From an uncultured Sutterella sp. (lineage in GTDB: Bacteria > Pseudomonadota > Gammaproteobacteria > Burkholderiales > Burkholderiaceae_F), in assembly GCA_900545335.1 (NCBI GenBank), contig UQYP01000002.1, positions 62,001 through 126,000 of the forward strand: a DNA stretch of 64,000 bases, given 5' to 3'. The position numbers were made by a program, and so were the translations under genes. The first letter of the stretch is position 1; each line of letters begins with the position of its first letter. Below, in pieces: positions 36,881 through 45,254 of the stretch. The notes under the pieces are model-generated. The model saw nothing but the letters and a program-made list of their open reading frames with translations. It was not told the origin of the DNA and did not search any database.

Positions 36881-36910
36881 CCGTACGCGTTTGTTACCGT
36901 ACGGTTTTTT
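36881..36910 (+). terminator. Terminator of the tRNA operon
   Basis: CCGTACG (36881-36887) pairs with CGTACGG (36898-36904), followed by six T. Confidence 0.92.
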
Positions 36911-37049
36911 ATTATCTATCAGTTACTTTCCTTCCTTTCCCAGGCATTTGCGTTCTACACGTTCGACAAAGAGTTTACCAATCCGCATTTTTATAGTACC
37001 CTTGATAGCACCTAGATAAATTTTTTGGAACTTATTTTCATTTGAATCA

Positions 37050-37306
37050 TGAGATTTCTCATTTATTCGCACGGTAAATATGTTTTAGACGTTTTAGCCA
37101 TTTTTTAGACATTTTTTAAGTTGATTTTTAAAAATAGTCATATTTAACAATAAGATAGCTTCAGATGTTTTTAGACATTTAATAAACAAAATTTAGACGA
37201 ACTCATATAGTTCATAGTATGTGCCAAGGAAACTTGCGATTAATCGCGAGAGGAATGGAATTAAGCACCACGTTTCTTAAACAGGGCGAATAAATGAGAA
37301 ATCTCA
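37050..37306. repeat. 21-bp inverted repeat pair 215 bases apart
   Basis: The left arm at 37050-37070 (TGAGATTTCTC...TTATTCGC) is the exact reverse complement of the right arm at 37286-37306. Each arm contains a smaller palindrome (ATGAGA-TT-TCTCAT at 37049-37062; ATGAGA-AA-TCTCAA at 37294-37307). The repeat may be terminal inverted repeats of a small non-autonomous element, or paired operator sites. Confidence 0.85.
37084..37198 (+). repeat. Direct repeats of TTTAGAC (four copies)
   Basis: TTTAGAC occurs at 37084, 37104, 37170 and 37192. Two copies share a longer 13-base unit, TTTTTAGACATTT (37102-37114 and 37168-37180), spaced 66 bases apart (about six helical turns). All lie inside the inverted repeat at 37050-37306 and upstream of the Fe-S gene. 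Confidence 0.75.
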
Positions 37307-37423
37307 AAAGATGCTAAAAATCTTTTTCTAATTGGATTTAGTAATTTCTTTTTAGCCGAAGAGCTCATTGCTTCAACCGCGATTTTTTATTAGAGTTGTT
37401 TGGGTTACTACAATTTTCGTCTT

Positions 37424-38407
37424 ATGTCCAATCGCCGATCATTTTTAAAAAGTTCTCTGCTTTCTGCAGTTGCTTTAGGTGCCGTTCAGAGCGAGGCATC
37501 AGAGCAATCGCTTGCGCCTGAACAGTGGGTGAGCATCATCGATTTAGATCGTTGTGACGGATGTAAAAACGCAGAACTTCCGCTTTGCGTTCAAGCCTGT
37601 AAGCAAAAGAATTCTCAAAGGTTCCCCAATCCTCAAAAACCGCTTAAGCCCTACTGGCCTCAAAAGTCTTATGAAGACTTTTCTGATAAACGCGACCAGG
37701 TTAATCGTTTGACGCCATATAACTGGATTTTTGTTGAAGAAATTCTCTTGGATAATGGGAAAGTAGTTTTTGCGCCAAGGCGCTGTATGCACTGCTTTGA
37801 TGCACCCTGCAGAAAAATATGTCCATTCGGCGCCATTGATAAAAGTCACCAAGGGGCTGTTCAGATTGATCCGGATGTCTGTTTCGGCGGAGCAAAATGC
37901 CGAGATGTTTGTCCGTGGGAAATTCCTCAACGACAGGCCGGTGTTGGTCTTTACCTGGATGTTGCTCCGAAATTTGCCGGAGGCGGCGTGATGTATAAGT
38001 GTGACTTTTGTGCTGACCGTCTTGAGGTGGGTGACACTCCTGCTTGTGCAAAGGCCTGTCCTCACGAAGCGATGCTTTTTTTGCCTTTGTCTGAGGCGTT
38101 AAAAAAGATTCGCTTGATTGCAAAAAATCGCCATATTTACGGGTTTAATGAAAATGGTGGCACTGCCACTTGGTACGTTTCCTCTCACTCTTTTGAAACG
38201 CTTCATGCAGCGCTGATGAAAAGTAAAACATCAAAAGGTAATGACGGACGGCCTGGCTTTCAAAAGGTTACGGCAGAACTTGAAGAATCTTCTGATTGGG
38301 CAGTAGCAACGCTTGCCGCTCCTTTTGTTGCGGTTGCTTTGGGTTATGTTGTTGCCAGGCGCAAAAAGAAGGGAGCGCTAAAAGGCAAGGAGGGTGCCGA
38401 TGAATAA
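37424..38407 (+). CDS. Four-cluster ferredoxin-type electron-transfer subunit with Tat signal (FdhB/HybA-like)
   Basis: This 327-residue iron-sulfur protein starts with a twin-arginine signal (SNRRSFLKSSLL, residues 2-13). It carries the cysteine groups of a beta-subunit with four [4Fe-4S] clusters: CDGCKNAELPLCVQACK, CMHCFDAPCRKICPFGAI, CFGGAKCRDVCPW and CDFCADRLEVGDTPACAKACP. A C-terminal membrane anchor (APFVAVALGYVVARRKKK) follows. It would pass electrons from a periplasmic dehydrogenase to the adjacent cytochrome b. Unusually, no molybdopterin or other catalytic subunit is encoded beside it. The ATG at 37424 has no clear ribosome-binding site, but the Tat motif supports it. It overlaps the next gene by 8 bases. 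Confidence 0.85.
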   Translation: MSNRRSFLKSSLLSAVALGAVQSEASEQSLAPEQWVSIIDLDRCDGCKNAELPLCVQACKQKNSQRFPNPQKPLKPYWPQKSYEDFSDKRDQVNRLTPYNWIFVEEILLDNGKVVFAPRRCMHCFDAPCRKICPFGAIDKSHQGAVQIDPDVCFGGAKCRDVCPWEIPQRQAGVGLYLDVAPKFAGGGVMYKCDFCADRLEVGDTPACAKACPHEAMLFLPLSEALKKIRLIAKNRHIYGFNENGGTATWYVSSHSFETLHAALMKSKTSKGNDGRPGFQKVTAELEESSDWAVATLAAPFVAVALGYVVARRKKKGALKGKEGADE

Positions 38408-39041
38408 AGTTTTTAGGCAGAGCCTTCGAAACCGGTTGGTGCACTGGGGAATTGCTATTTCCTGTTTCGGATTAATCGTGACGGGCATCCTTCAGATGCC
38501 GGTTGCCAAACGCTATGGTATTACGGCGGTTTTCCCGTCCACCGCAGACTTTTTTATCACTTTGCCATGGCACTACGCCTTCGCGATTGTTTTCACGGTA
38601 CTTTGCGTCTTTCACCTCACTGTGCATGCTTTTGAAGGCTCGTTTGATATTGTTCCGAAAAAAGGAGATTTCGGTAAAAGTGTGCAAATTATTAAGGCAC
38701 TTTTAATCGGGGCAGAAGAGCCGCCTTCAGAAAAGTACCTCCCGGAGCAGCGTCTGGCTTGGGCCGCTTTTGTTGCTGTCTTTGCCCTGGTCATTGTGAC
38801 AGGGTGGCTAAAGACACTAAAAAATTTATCAGGATTAGATCTGCCGGATCCGTTTCTTTTTTGGTTGGCTCAGCTTCACAATGCCGGCATGGTGCTCACC
38901 ATTTTATTGTTTTTGGGTCACATGGCAGCTTTTATTTTTAAGGCTAATCGCCATTTGATTCCGGCTATGTTTTCAGGTTTTGTGGACGCAGATTACGCTA
39001 AGCACAGACACGCGTTGTGGAAGCCTGAAGAAGACAGATAA
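38400..39041 (+). CDS. Cytochrome b561-type membrane subunit (formate dehydrogenase gamma-like)
   Basis: This 213-residue inner-membrane diheme cytochrome b of the FdnI/FdoI type has four hydrophobic segments. Candidate heme-ligand histidines are in RLVHWGIA, LPWHYAFAI, VFHLTVHAFEG and LHNAGMVLTILLFLGHMAAF. It would receive electrons from the Fe-S subunit encoded just upstream and pass them to quinone. GGAGG lies 6 bases before the ATG at 38400; the alternative GTG at 38394 is too close to it. The two genes overlap, which supports a complex. The catalytic partner is missing from the window. Confidence 0.85.
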   Translation: MNKVFRQSLRNRLVHWGIAISCFGLIVTGILQMPVAKRYGITAVFPSTADFFITLPWHYAFAIVFTVLCVFHLTVHAFEGSFDIVPKKGDFGKSVQIIKALLIGAEEPPSEKYLPEQRLAWAAFVAVFALVIVTGWLKTLKNLSGLDLPDPFLFWLAQLHNAGMVLTILLFLGHMAAFIFKANRHLIPAMFSGFVDADYAKHRHALWKPEEDR

Positions 39042-39067
39042 GGCCACATCACATCTGACGTGGCCTT
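39040..39067. terminator. Hairpin between cytochrome b gene and convergent M20 gene
   Basis: AAGGCCACATC (39040-39050) pairs with GACGTGGCCTT (39057-39067) with one mismatch. The T-tail is weak. Confidence 0.5.
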
Positions 39068-39078
39068 GAATGTCCTTT

Positions 39079-40338
39079 TTAGAGAGTTTCTCCAAGTGCC
39101 TTAATTCTGTCGTCAAGCCCAGCTAAAGTTAAAAGCAAAAGAATGGATTTTTGTTCGCAGGCTTCAACGCCTTGCGGATCAAACCATTCGTTTAATGTGT
39201 GAGTACCGTATTCTTTGCCGCCGCGACCCAAACAGACTCCGGGAATTTTCTTGGCGATAGACATATTAGTGTTTGTACAGCCGCCCGGCTTCAGGCAAGG
39301 TTCAATTCCAAGCGACTCAGTGACGACTTTTGTTGCCTGAATCATGCGGCAGTCTTCGTTTTGGCTTCCGGCAGGAATATCAATGAGCTTTTCGTAGCTC
39401 ACTCTAATCAATCCCGGAGTTCCTTTGTACGAATTTTCCAGTTCAGCCCCTTTTTCAAAAGCCTCAATCATTTGGGTATTGAGTTTTTCCAATTCTTCCT
39501 GGCTGTTGGAACGTGCATTGATTTTCATTGTGCACTGCTGCGCAATTCCGTGAATGGCTTGACCGCCTTCAATGAGACTCACTGTGACTATTGTTTTTGG
39601 GACACTCGGTAACTTAAAGTCTGCAATGATGGAGGCTGCCCGACAGGCAGCATGTAAGGCGCTCGGCATATCAGAGGCGGTCCAAGCATGTCCGCCGGGT
39701 CCCCTAAGGGTCACTGACCAGTCAACCATTCCGGTTGCGTTCGCATAAAAAACGTTATTGCTCGGGCCGTCAATAGAAATGGCCGCGAGTACTTTTGTTT
39801 CTTCTTCAAGACCCTGCAGGAGTGTCTTCATACCGAGCATGGCGCCCAATCCCTCTTCGCACACGGTCGCAGCGAAAATAATATCGTGATAAGGGCGAAT
39901 ACCCAACGCTTTGAAGGCTTTCAATACGGACAAGTTGGCTGCAATCGCTCGAGTATCATCGCAAATGCCGGGACAATGAATCCGTCCTTCATCGTCCACC
40001 TTGAGTTCCTTAACGTCACCGAAAGAAAAGACCGTATCCAAGTGACCTTCCAACAAAACAGATTTTCCTGTTTTGCCGACTCCGGGCCAATGTCCCCAGA
40101 CGTTGAAATGTTCGTCAATTTTGACTTCTTCAAGACCGGCTTCGGTTAGAAGCTCAGCGTAACGTCTGGCTTTATTTTCTTCGTGAAAGGTCGGTGCTTC
40201 AATGAGTGTGAGTTCTTTTTGAATTTCGATGATCTCAGGCAGTTGCTGCTTGACTAATTGAAGGGCCTTTTGAACGTCTTCACAGGCCTTTAACTTTTCA
40301 ATTGTTTCAACGATATCGCTGTCAAAATCTTTTCCCAT
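39079..40338 (-). CDS. M20-family metallopeptidase
   Basis: This cytosolic zinc peptidase (419 residues) is of the M20 peptidase T/carboxypeptidase group rather than the AbgA type. It shows EAPTFHEENKARRYAELL near the N-terminus, EGHLDTVF with the first Zn histidine, the ICDDTRAIAANL bridging aspartate, VCEEGLGAMLG with the catalytic glutamates, and a C-terminal GGTN-like CTNTNMS and LGRGGKEYGTH. A lid domain occupies about residues 215-330. It stands alone between a hairpin and the terminator at 40405-40441. Di- or tripeptide cleavage is the family role; the exact substrate is unknown. Confidence 0.85.
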   Translation of the reverse strand: MGKDFDSDIVETIEKLKACEDVQKALQLVKQQLPEIIEIQKELTLIEAPTFHEENKARRYAELLTEAGLEEVKIDEHFNVWGHWPGVGKTGKSVLLEGHLDTVFSFGDVKELKVDDEGRIHCPGICDDTRAIAANLSVLKAFKALGIRPYHDIIFAATVCEEGLGAMLGMKTLLQGLEEETKVLAAISIDGPSNNVFYANATGMVDWSVTLRGPGGHAWTASDMPSALHAACRAASIIADFKLPSVPKTIVTVSLIEGGQAIHGIAQQCTMKINARSNSQEELEKLNTQMIEAFEKGAELENSYKGTPGLIRVSYEKLIDIPAGSQNEDCRMIQATKVVTESLGIEPCLKPGGCTNTNMSIAKKIPGVCLGRGGKEYGTHTLNEWFDPQGVEACEQKSILLLLTLAGLDDRIKALGETL

Positions 40339-40404
40339 GATGACTCCTCACCGAAAGAGTTGTGCATAGACATATTGTCTCACCGGTTGTTCGAATTGAG
40401 GAGG

Positions 40405-40441
40405 AAAAAGAGACCGAGCAGCTTTTAAAACTGCTCGGTCT
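40405..40441 (-). terminator. Terminator of the aldehyde dehydrogenase gene
   Basis: A perfect 11-bp stem, AGACCGAGCAG (40411-40421) with CTGCTCGGTCT (40431-40441), is followed on the minus strand by CTTTTTCC. Confidence 0.88.
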
Positions 40442-40453
40442 GGTTGAAGTTCA

Positions 40454-41929
40454 CTAGAAGAAGCCGCGTTTAGCTTCGGAAATGGAAATGTAAATATTCT
40501 TCGTTTGGCTGTAGTGAGCGAGCATCATCTTGTGGGTTTCACGCCCGATGCCGGATTTTTTGTATCCGCCAAACGGAGTGTGAGCAGGCAGTTCATTGTA
40601 GGTGTTGACCCACATTCTGCCGGTTCTTACGGACTTCGCAACGCGCAAAGCACGGTTAATATCGCGAGTCCAAACCGCTCCGCCCAGACCGTATTCGCTG
40701 TCGTTGGCCATGGTGATGACTTCTTCTTCGGTCTTAAATTTGATGACGACAGCCACCGGCCCGAAGATTTCTTCCTGAGCGACGCGCATATCATTGGTGA
40801 CATCAACCAATAGAGTGGGCTGCATAAAAGCGCCGCCTTCACAGCCTTCAACCTTCGCCGCTTCTCCGCCCGTTAAGACACGTGCACCTTCAGCTTTACC
40901 GATTTCAACATACTTCAAAATCTTTTGAAGTTGTTTTTGGTTGATCTGAGAGCCCATTTGGGTTTGCATGCACATGGGATCGCCCACTTTGACCGTCCGG
41001 AAAGCTTCAGCGAGTTTTTCGACAAATTCGTCATAGATGCCTTCCTGAACGAAGATGCGGGAACCTGCGCAGCAAACCTGCCCCTGATTGAAGAGAACGC
41101 CGATTTGCGCTCCTTCAATGGCTTTATCCATTTGGCAATCATCAAAGTAGATATTGGCTGACTTCCCGCCCAATTCGAGCGTTGCGGGAATCAAGCGATT
41201 GGCAGCAGCCTTAGCTACGCTGTAGCCCACTTCGGTGGAGCCCGTGAAGGCCAGTTTGGCAAAGCCCGGATGATCGAGCATGGCTTGTCCGCTTTGAGCG
41301 CCGCGACCTGTCACCACGTTTACTACGCCTGGAGGCAAAATTTGATTCAATAATTTGCCTAAATAAAGAATCGAGAGCGGGGTGGTGGAAGAGGGCTTAA
41401 TAACAAGGGTATTGCCTGCGGCAAGTGCCGGAGCAATTTTCCAAGCGGCCATCAGTAACGGGAAATTCCAGGGAATGATTTGTCCCACAACGCCGATCGG
41501 TTCATGCAAAACAATTGAGAGCGTATTGTCGTCAATCATCACGGCAGAACCTTCTTCGGCTCTGAGGCCGCTCGCAAAATACCGGAAGTGGTCAGAAGAA
41601 AGGGGAACGTCCACAAGCGTCGTTTCACGCAAGGGCTTCCCGTTATCACGAGTTTCGATTTCTGCGAGTTGGGCGGCGTGTTCATCAATCAAATCGGCTG
41701 CCTTGAGTAAAAGTTGAGCGCGCTCTTGAGGACTCGTTTTAGACCAAGAGTCAAATGCTTTCTGAGCAGCCTTCACAGCTTTATCGACATCGAGAGCGGA
41801 CGCGTCTGCACACACTGCCAATAGTTCATTGGTGGCAGGATTGTGCGTTTCAAAAGTCGCATGATTTTCCGCACTCACCCATTGTCCGTCAATCAAAAGA
41901 CCATATTCTTTTTCAAACACAAAACTCAT
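40454..41929 (-). CDS. NAD(P)-dependent aldehyde dehydrogenase
   Basis: This 491-residue aldehyde dehydrogenase superfamily enzyme oxidises an aldehyde to its acid. Catalytic residues are present: Asn155 in IIPWNFP, Glu252 in LELGGKS and Cys286 in GQVCCAGS. The C-terminus (MLAHYSQTKNIYI) resembles the ExaC/AldB acetaldehyde-dehydrogenase branch, and the NAD-binding GSTEVG is at 230-235. GGAGG lies 6 bases before the ATG. It is a single gene, so the physiological aldehyde is not indicated by context. Confidence 0.93.
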   Translation of the reverse strand: MSFVFEKEYGLLIDGQWVSAENHATFETHNPATNELLAVCADASALDVDKAVKAAQKAFDSWSKTSPQERAQLLLKAADLIDEHAAQLAEIETRDNGKPLRETTLVDVPLSSDHFRYFASGLRAEEGSAVMIDDNTLSIVLHEPIGVVGQIIPWNFPLLMAAWKIAPALAAGNTLVIKPSSTTPLSILYLGKLLNQILPPGVVNVVTGRGAQSGQAMLDHPGFAKLAFTGSTEVGYSVAKAAANRLIPATLELGGKSANIYFDDCQMDKAIEGAQIGVLFNQGQVCCAGSRIFVQEGIYDEFVEKLAEAFRTVKVGDPMCMQTQMGSQINQKQLQKILKYVEIGKAEGARVLTGGEAAKVEGCEGGAFMQPTLLVDVTNDMRVAQEEIFGPVAVVIKFKTEEEVITMANDSEYGLGGAVWTRDINRALRVAKSVRTGRMWVNTYNELPAHTPFGGYKKSGIGRETHKMMLAHYSQTKNIYISISEAKRGFF

Positions 41930-42069
41930 ATCGGACCTCCAGAATCAATAGTCAATCTATTTACTTTAAATATAAGGATCAATAACTGAATTAAAAATTG
42001 TCCGAAAGGATATCTTTTTGTTTTTTAAAGAAATTGTGATCGAAATCTATCAATGCGATAGTTAAAAAA

Positions 42070-42107
42070 AGGGAAAAATCAGGCGGCAAAACGTTACTTT
42101 TGCCGCC
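42070..42107 (-). terminator. Terminator of the DUF134-NifX gene
   Basis: GGCGGCAAAA (42082-42091) pairs perfectly with TTTTGCCGCC (42098-42107), followed on the minus strand by TGATTTTTCCC. Confidence 0.88.
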
Positions 42108-42122
42108 GGGATTTAAATTGAA

Positions 42123-42938
42123 TTAATGATTTTGGCAGTGGCAGTGCTGATGAGCGTGACCTTGGCAGTCGCAATCTGAGCCGCATTGATCGCCGCCGCA
42201 GTGACCGTGACCATGTCCTTGTCCGTGATGCAGGGACTTGTCGCACGCAGCCTGCAGGTCACTTTGTAAGTTTCTTGCCAAATAGGCTTTTACAGCCTCG
42301 TCGCTTTGAGCACTAATGCCTGCCACGAGTTCAATGCCGACTTGTTTTAAGTTTTCAATGGCACCTTCTCCAATGCCTCCGCAAATCACACAATTGACCT
42401 GATGATTTAAAAGCAGGTCCAACATGGCGCCGTGACCGCGTCCGTTTGTTTCAACCACTTCCGTGGAGACGATTGCCTGATTTTCAATCGTATAGATCTT
42501 AAAAGCGGCAGCCATGCCGAAGTGTTGATAAATATTGTCATTTTTGACTGGTACTGCGATTTTCATGGTGTTTTCCTTGATGGTTAAGTTCATGTGAAAT
42601 TGATTGCGTCGTTGGCAACAACCGTGGCCGGGGCAGTTTTGAGCGCCTTCCCCCCGGCAGACTTTGTAGTGACCGCCTGCAATCAACAATGGTTTGCCGT
42701 TTACCAAAGCATCTGCAATTTTGTAGCGGGCTTTTTCGTAAATTTCGGTGACGGTCGTTCGGGAAATCAACATTTGCCGGGCACACTGCTCATGAGTTCT
42801 TTTCTCAAAATCCACGAGTCGAATAACCTCAAATTCATCCACATAAAGCCTCACGGGATCTTTTTCATTTTGATCGACGTTAAATGCTCGGAAGATGGGT
42901 TCCGCACACACTCGACGACAGCGGCTCGGTCTGGGCAT
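42123..42938 (-). CDS. DUF134 - NifX/NifB-type cluster-binding fusion with His/Cys-rich tail
   Basis: This 271-residue protein has three parts. Residues ~1-100 are the DUF134 domain (MPRPSRCRRVC..., with the helix-turn-helix-like EQCARQMLISRTTVTEIYEKARYKIADAL). Residues 125-232 are a dinitrogenase iron-molybdenum-cofactor-binding domain (MKIAVPVKNDNIYQHFG...CVICGGIGEGAIENL). Residues 237-271 are extremely rich in His and Cys and would bind metal. AAGGA-like bases precede the ATG at 42938. An internal ATG at 42566 (residue 125) has its own AAGGAAAA and could yield the NifX part alone. No nitrogenase genes are present, so a metal-cluster or metal-responsive regulatory role is more likely than nitrogen fixation. 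Confidence 0.85.
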   Translation of the reverse strand: MPRPSRCRRVCAEPIFRAFNVDQNEKDPVRLYVDEFEVIRLVDFEKRTHEQCARQMLISRTTVTEIYEKARYKIADALVNGKPLLIAGGHYKVCRGEGAQNCPGHGCCQRRNQFHMNLTIKENTMKIAVPVKNDNIYQHFGMAAAFKIYTIENQAIVSTEVVETNGRGHGAMLDLLLNHQVNCVICGGIGEGAIENLKQVGIELVAGISAQSDEAVKAYLARNLQSDLQAACDKSLHHGQGHGHGHCGGDQCGSDCDCQGHAHQHCHCQNH

Positions 42939-42960
42939 CGTTGTTTTCCTTTTTACTATA

Positions 42961-42976
42961 TCCGACATATGTCGGA
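42961..42976. promoter_or_regulatory. Perfect 16-bp palindrome, probable operator
   Basis: TCCGACATATGTCGGA reads identically on both strands and lies 22 bases upstream of the DUF134-NifX start, between it and the divergent RibD-like gene. A regulator dimer, possibly the DUF134 domain itself, could bind here. Confidence 0.7.
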
Positions 42977-43101
42977 AATAGAGTAACGCTTTTCTCATTT
43001 AAATGCAAGAGAAGAATGGGCAAGAAATGTTTCTTTTTAAAGCGGTTAATTCAATTTCTTTGAGGTATTCTCAAAAACAATCAGATCTGAGGAGACGAAA
43101 A

Positions 43102-43779
43102 ATGAAAAAACCATACATCGTATGCCATATGATGACTTCTATTGACGGTCGAATTGATTGTCGAATGACTGAAAAAATCCAAGGTGTCAATGAGTACTAC
43201 GAAACTTTAAAAGCGCTTGATACGCCGACAACGCTAAGCGGCCGAGTTACTGCGCAGTTGGAATTAGCTCAGGACGGAGAATTTCAGTCAACAGATTCTG
43301 CAGTTTTCGGCAAAGAAGGTTTTTCCAAGAAGACAGACGCAGAAGCCTATAGCGTTGTCGTGGATACGAAAGGAACGCTTCTTTGGAGTCAACCCAAAGA
43401 GTTGAATTTGCCCCTCATAGTGATTACCATTGAGCATGTCAAAAAAGCGTATCTGGACTATTTGGACTCGGAAAATATTTCTTGGATAGCGGTGGGAAAA
43501 GAGTGTATTAATTTGCCCCGGGCCTGTGAAATCCTTGCCGAGGAATTTGGTGTAAAGCGCATGGCAATCGTGGGCGGCGGTCATATTAATGCAGGCTTTT
43601 TAGAAGCCGGCCTTTTGGACGAAATCAGTCTTTTAATCGGTCCCGGCATTGACGGTCGCGGATCCATGGCTGCGGTTTTTGACGGATTGTCGATGGAAAG
43701 ACTTCCGACTCAGTTAAAACTCAAAACTGTGAAAGCCTACGAAGACGGTGCCGTTCATTTGATCTATCAAGTGCTTTAA
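43102..43779 (+). CDS. RibD C-terminal / dihydrofolate-reductase-fold reductase
   Basis: This 225-residue NAD(P)H-dependent reductase of the RibD C-terminal fold starts KKPYIVCHMMTSIDGRID and includes VNEYYETLKALDTPTTLSGRVT near residue 30, VVDTKGTL, a cofactor-binding EEFGVKRMAIVGGGHINAGFLEAGLLDEISLL and IGPGIDGRG. Riboflavin-pathway pyrimidine reductases share this core, but stand-alone copies often have other roles. GAGGAG 7 bases before the ATG at 43102 fixes the start; the frame continues upstream to 43003 without support. It diverges from the DUF134-NifX gene across the 16-bp palindrome and could share its regulator. Confidence 0.82.
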   Translation: MKKPYIVCHMMTSIDGRIDCRMTEKIQGVNEYYETLKALDTPTTLSGRVTAQLELAQDGEFQSTDSAVFGKEGFSKKTDAEAYSVVVDTKGTLLWSQPKELNLPLIVITIEHVKKAYLDYLDSENISWIAVGKECINLPRACEILAEEFGVKRMAIVGGGHINAGFLEAGLLDEISLLIGPGIDGRGSMAAVFDGLSMERLPTQLKLKTVKAYEDGAVHLIYQVL

Positions 43780-43781
43780 AA

Positions 43782-43815
43782 GCAAAATGCCGGTTCAATT
43801 CAACCGGCATTTTGC
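43782..43815. terminator. Bidirectional terminator
   Basis: A perfect 14-bp stem, GCAAAATGCCGGTT (43782-43795) with AACCGGCATTTTGC (43802-43815), lies between the RibD-like gene and hom, with A/T-rich arm bases that provide tails in both directions. Confidence 0.85.
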
Positions 43816-43828
43816 CAATACAGTTGTG

Positions 43829-45091
43829 TTAATCAGCGATAAAAAAGGTACTGATTGTGATTTCAGCTGAATTCAACTGAGAGATTTGCTCGAGCGCTTC
43901 ATCAAGTTCACCTTTTTTGCATGCAAGGGTGAAATAGACAGCGTTTTGCTCGTCGGTATAAACCTTATCGGCTTCGATTTCATTTTGGGTAAAAGCAGCC
44001 TCGATTTCCTTTGAGTATTGTTCAATTGTCTTTGCTTGCACCCGCACATAAAAGCGGCTCGTTTGTTCCGAAAGTGTGGTAAAAGTAAGAGCTTCTTTAG
44101 AGGGGCCCGAAACAAATTGCGATCGGTGTCCTCTTAAACTATCAATGACGTCGGCCAAAACTGCACTGGCCGTAGCGTCTCCCCCGGCACCGGCTCCATA
44201 GTAGAAAGTTTTCCCAACCGCATTACTGTCCACTTCAACCGCATTCATCGCACCGCAAACCTGGGCTAAAAGAGACGACTGAGTCAGAAGGGTAGGAGCC
44301 ACCCGATAGTCAATGGATTGTCCTTTTAATTCTGTTTGTGCCAGCAATTTGATGGCAAAGCCGAGTTTTTTAATAATGGCGATATCGGTTGCTGTGACAG
44401 AAGTAATGCCAGAGACGAATTTGGGTTCAAAAGTCAGAGGCACTCCAAATGCAAGAGAGGTCAGAATCGTTAATTTGTGTGCGGTATCCAGCCCTTCGAT
44501 GTCAAAAGTCGGATCGGCTTCGGCAAAACCAAGTTTTTGCGCGGTCGTTAAAGCTTTCTCAAATGAAACGGGTGACTCATGCATGGACGACAAAATGTAG
44601 TTGCAGGTGCCGTTTAATATCCCTTGGACTTTTAAGATTTGATTGGCAGCAAGCCCTTCGCGCAGAGCTTTGATGATGGGGATGCCGCCAGCGACCGCTG
44701 CTTCAAAAAAGACTGATCGCCCATAGGAGCGTGCAGCTTCAAAAATTTCTTTTCCGTGTGTGGCCAAAAGCGCTTTATTGGCAGTGACAACATCTTTGCC
44801 GTTTTTAAGTGCTTCCAAAATAAAAGAACGTGCAGGTTCAATTCCGCCCATTACTTCAATGGCAATTGAAATCTCAGGATCTTTAGCGATCACCATCGGA
44901 TCATCAGAGACAAAAATCTGATCGGGCAGTGCTTGGCGAGCACGATCGGTATTTCTGCAGACAATCGTTTTGATTTTGGGGCTTTTGCCACATCGATCGC
45001 AAATAACTTCAGCATTACGTTCTAAGACGCGATAAACCCCTTGACCCACGGTGCCGAAACCGGCCATACCGATGAAAACTTTTTGAGACAT
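43829..45091 (-). CDS. hom: Homoserine dehydrogenase
   Basis: This enzyme reduces aspartate semialdehyde to homoserine, the branch point to threonine and methionine. The 420-residue monofunctional form has the NAD-binding GFGTVGQG at 11-18, the catalytic VVTANKALLATHG, and FFEAAVAGGIPIIKALREGL with GTCNYILS. Also present are the substrate-binding FAEADPTFDIEGLDTAHKLTIL and a C-terminal ACT domain (residues ~345-420, FYVRVQAKT...) for threonine feedback. It is a single gene ending at the bidirectional hairpin. No thrA/thrC partner is adjacent. Confidence 0.97.
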   Translation of the reverse strand: MSQKVFIGMAGFGTVGQGVYRVLERNAEVICDRCGKSPKIKTIVCRNTDRARQALPDQIFVSDDPMVIAKDPEISIAIEVMGGIEPARSFILEALKNGKDVVTANKALLATHGKEIFEAARSYGRSVFFEAAVAGGIPIIKALREGLAANQILKVQGILNGTCNYILSSMHESPVSFEKALTTAQKLGFAEADPTFDIEGLDTAHKLTILTSLAFGVPLTFEPKFVSGITSVTATDIAIIKKLGFAIKLLAQTELKGQSIDYRVAPTLLTQSSLLAQVCGAMNAVEVDSNAVGKTFYYGAGAGGDATASAVLADVIDSLRGHRSQFVSGPSKEALTFTTLSEQTSRFYVRVQAKTIEQYSKEIEAAFTQNEIEADKVYTDEQNAVYFTLACKKGELDEALEQISQLNSAEITISTFFIAD

Positions 45092-45254
45092 TTTGTTTCC
45101 TGATTTTTAATTGATTCGCAAGAATCTTAAAGACTCTAGGCTTTTAACTCAATTGCCTTGCGCTCTTTTTCTCATGGATACTATGTATTGATGATTGGGT
45201 AAATTAGTATCACAATTAATAGATGTTCTCTCAAATTCTAGGACGGATCCTCTC

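Larger units (their letters stand above)
36911..37423. other. AT-rich intergenic island between tRNA genes and the Fe-S gene
   Basis: This 513-base stretch has no plausible gene. It holds a long inverted repeat (37050-37070 with 37286-37306) that encloses four TTTAGAC motifs, then a short AAAAGAT/ATCTTTT hairpin near 37306-37327. Base composition is markedly more AT-rich than the flanking coding regions. Its position directly downstream of tRNA-Leu fits a former integration site, but no integrase is present. Confidence 0.6.

Noticed and set aside
42123..42938. Nitrogen-fixation locus
   Set aside because: The NifX-type domain alone does not indicate nitrogenase; no nifHDK or nifENB genes are present.
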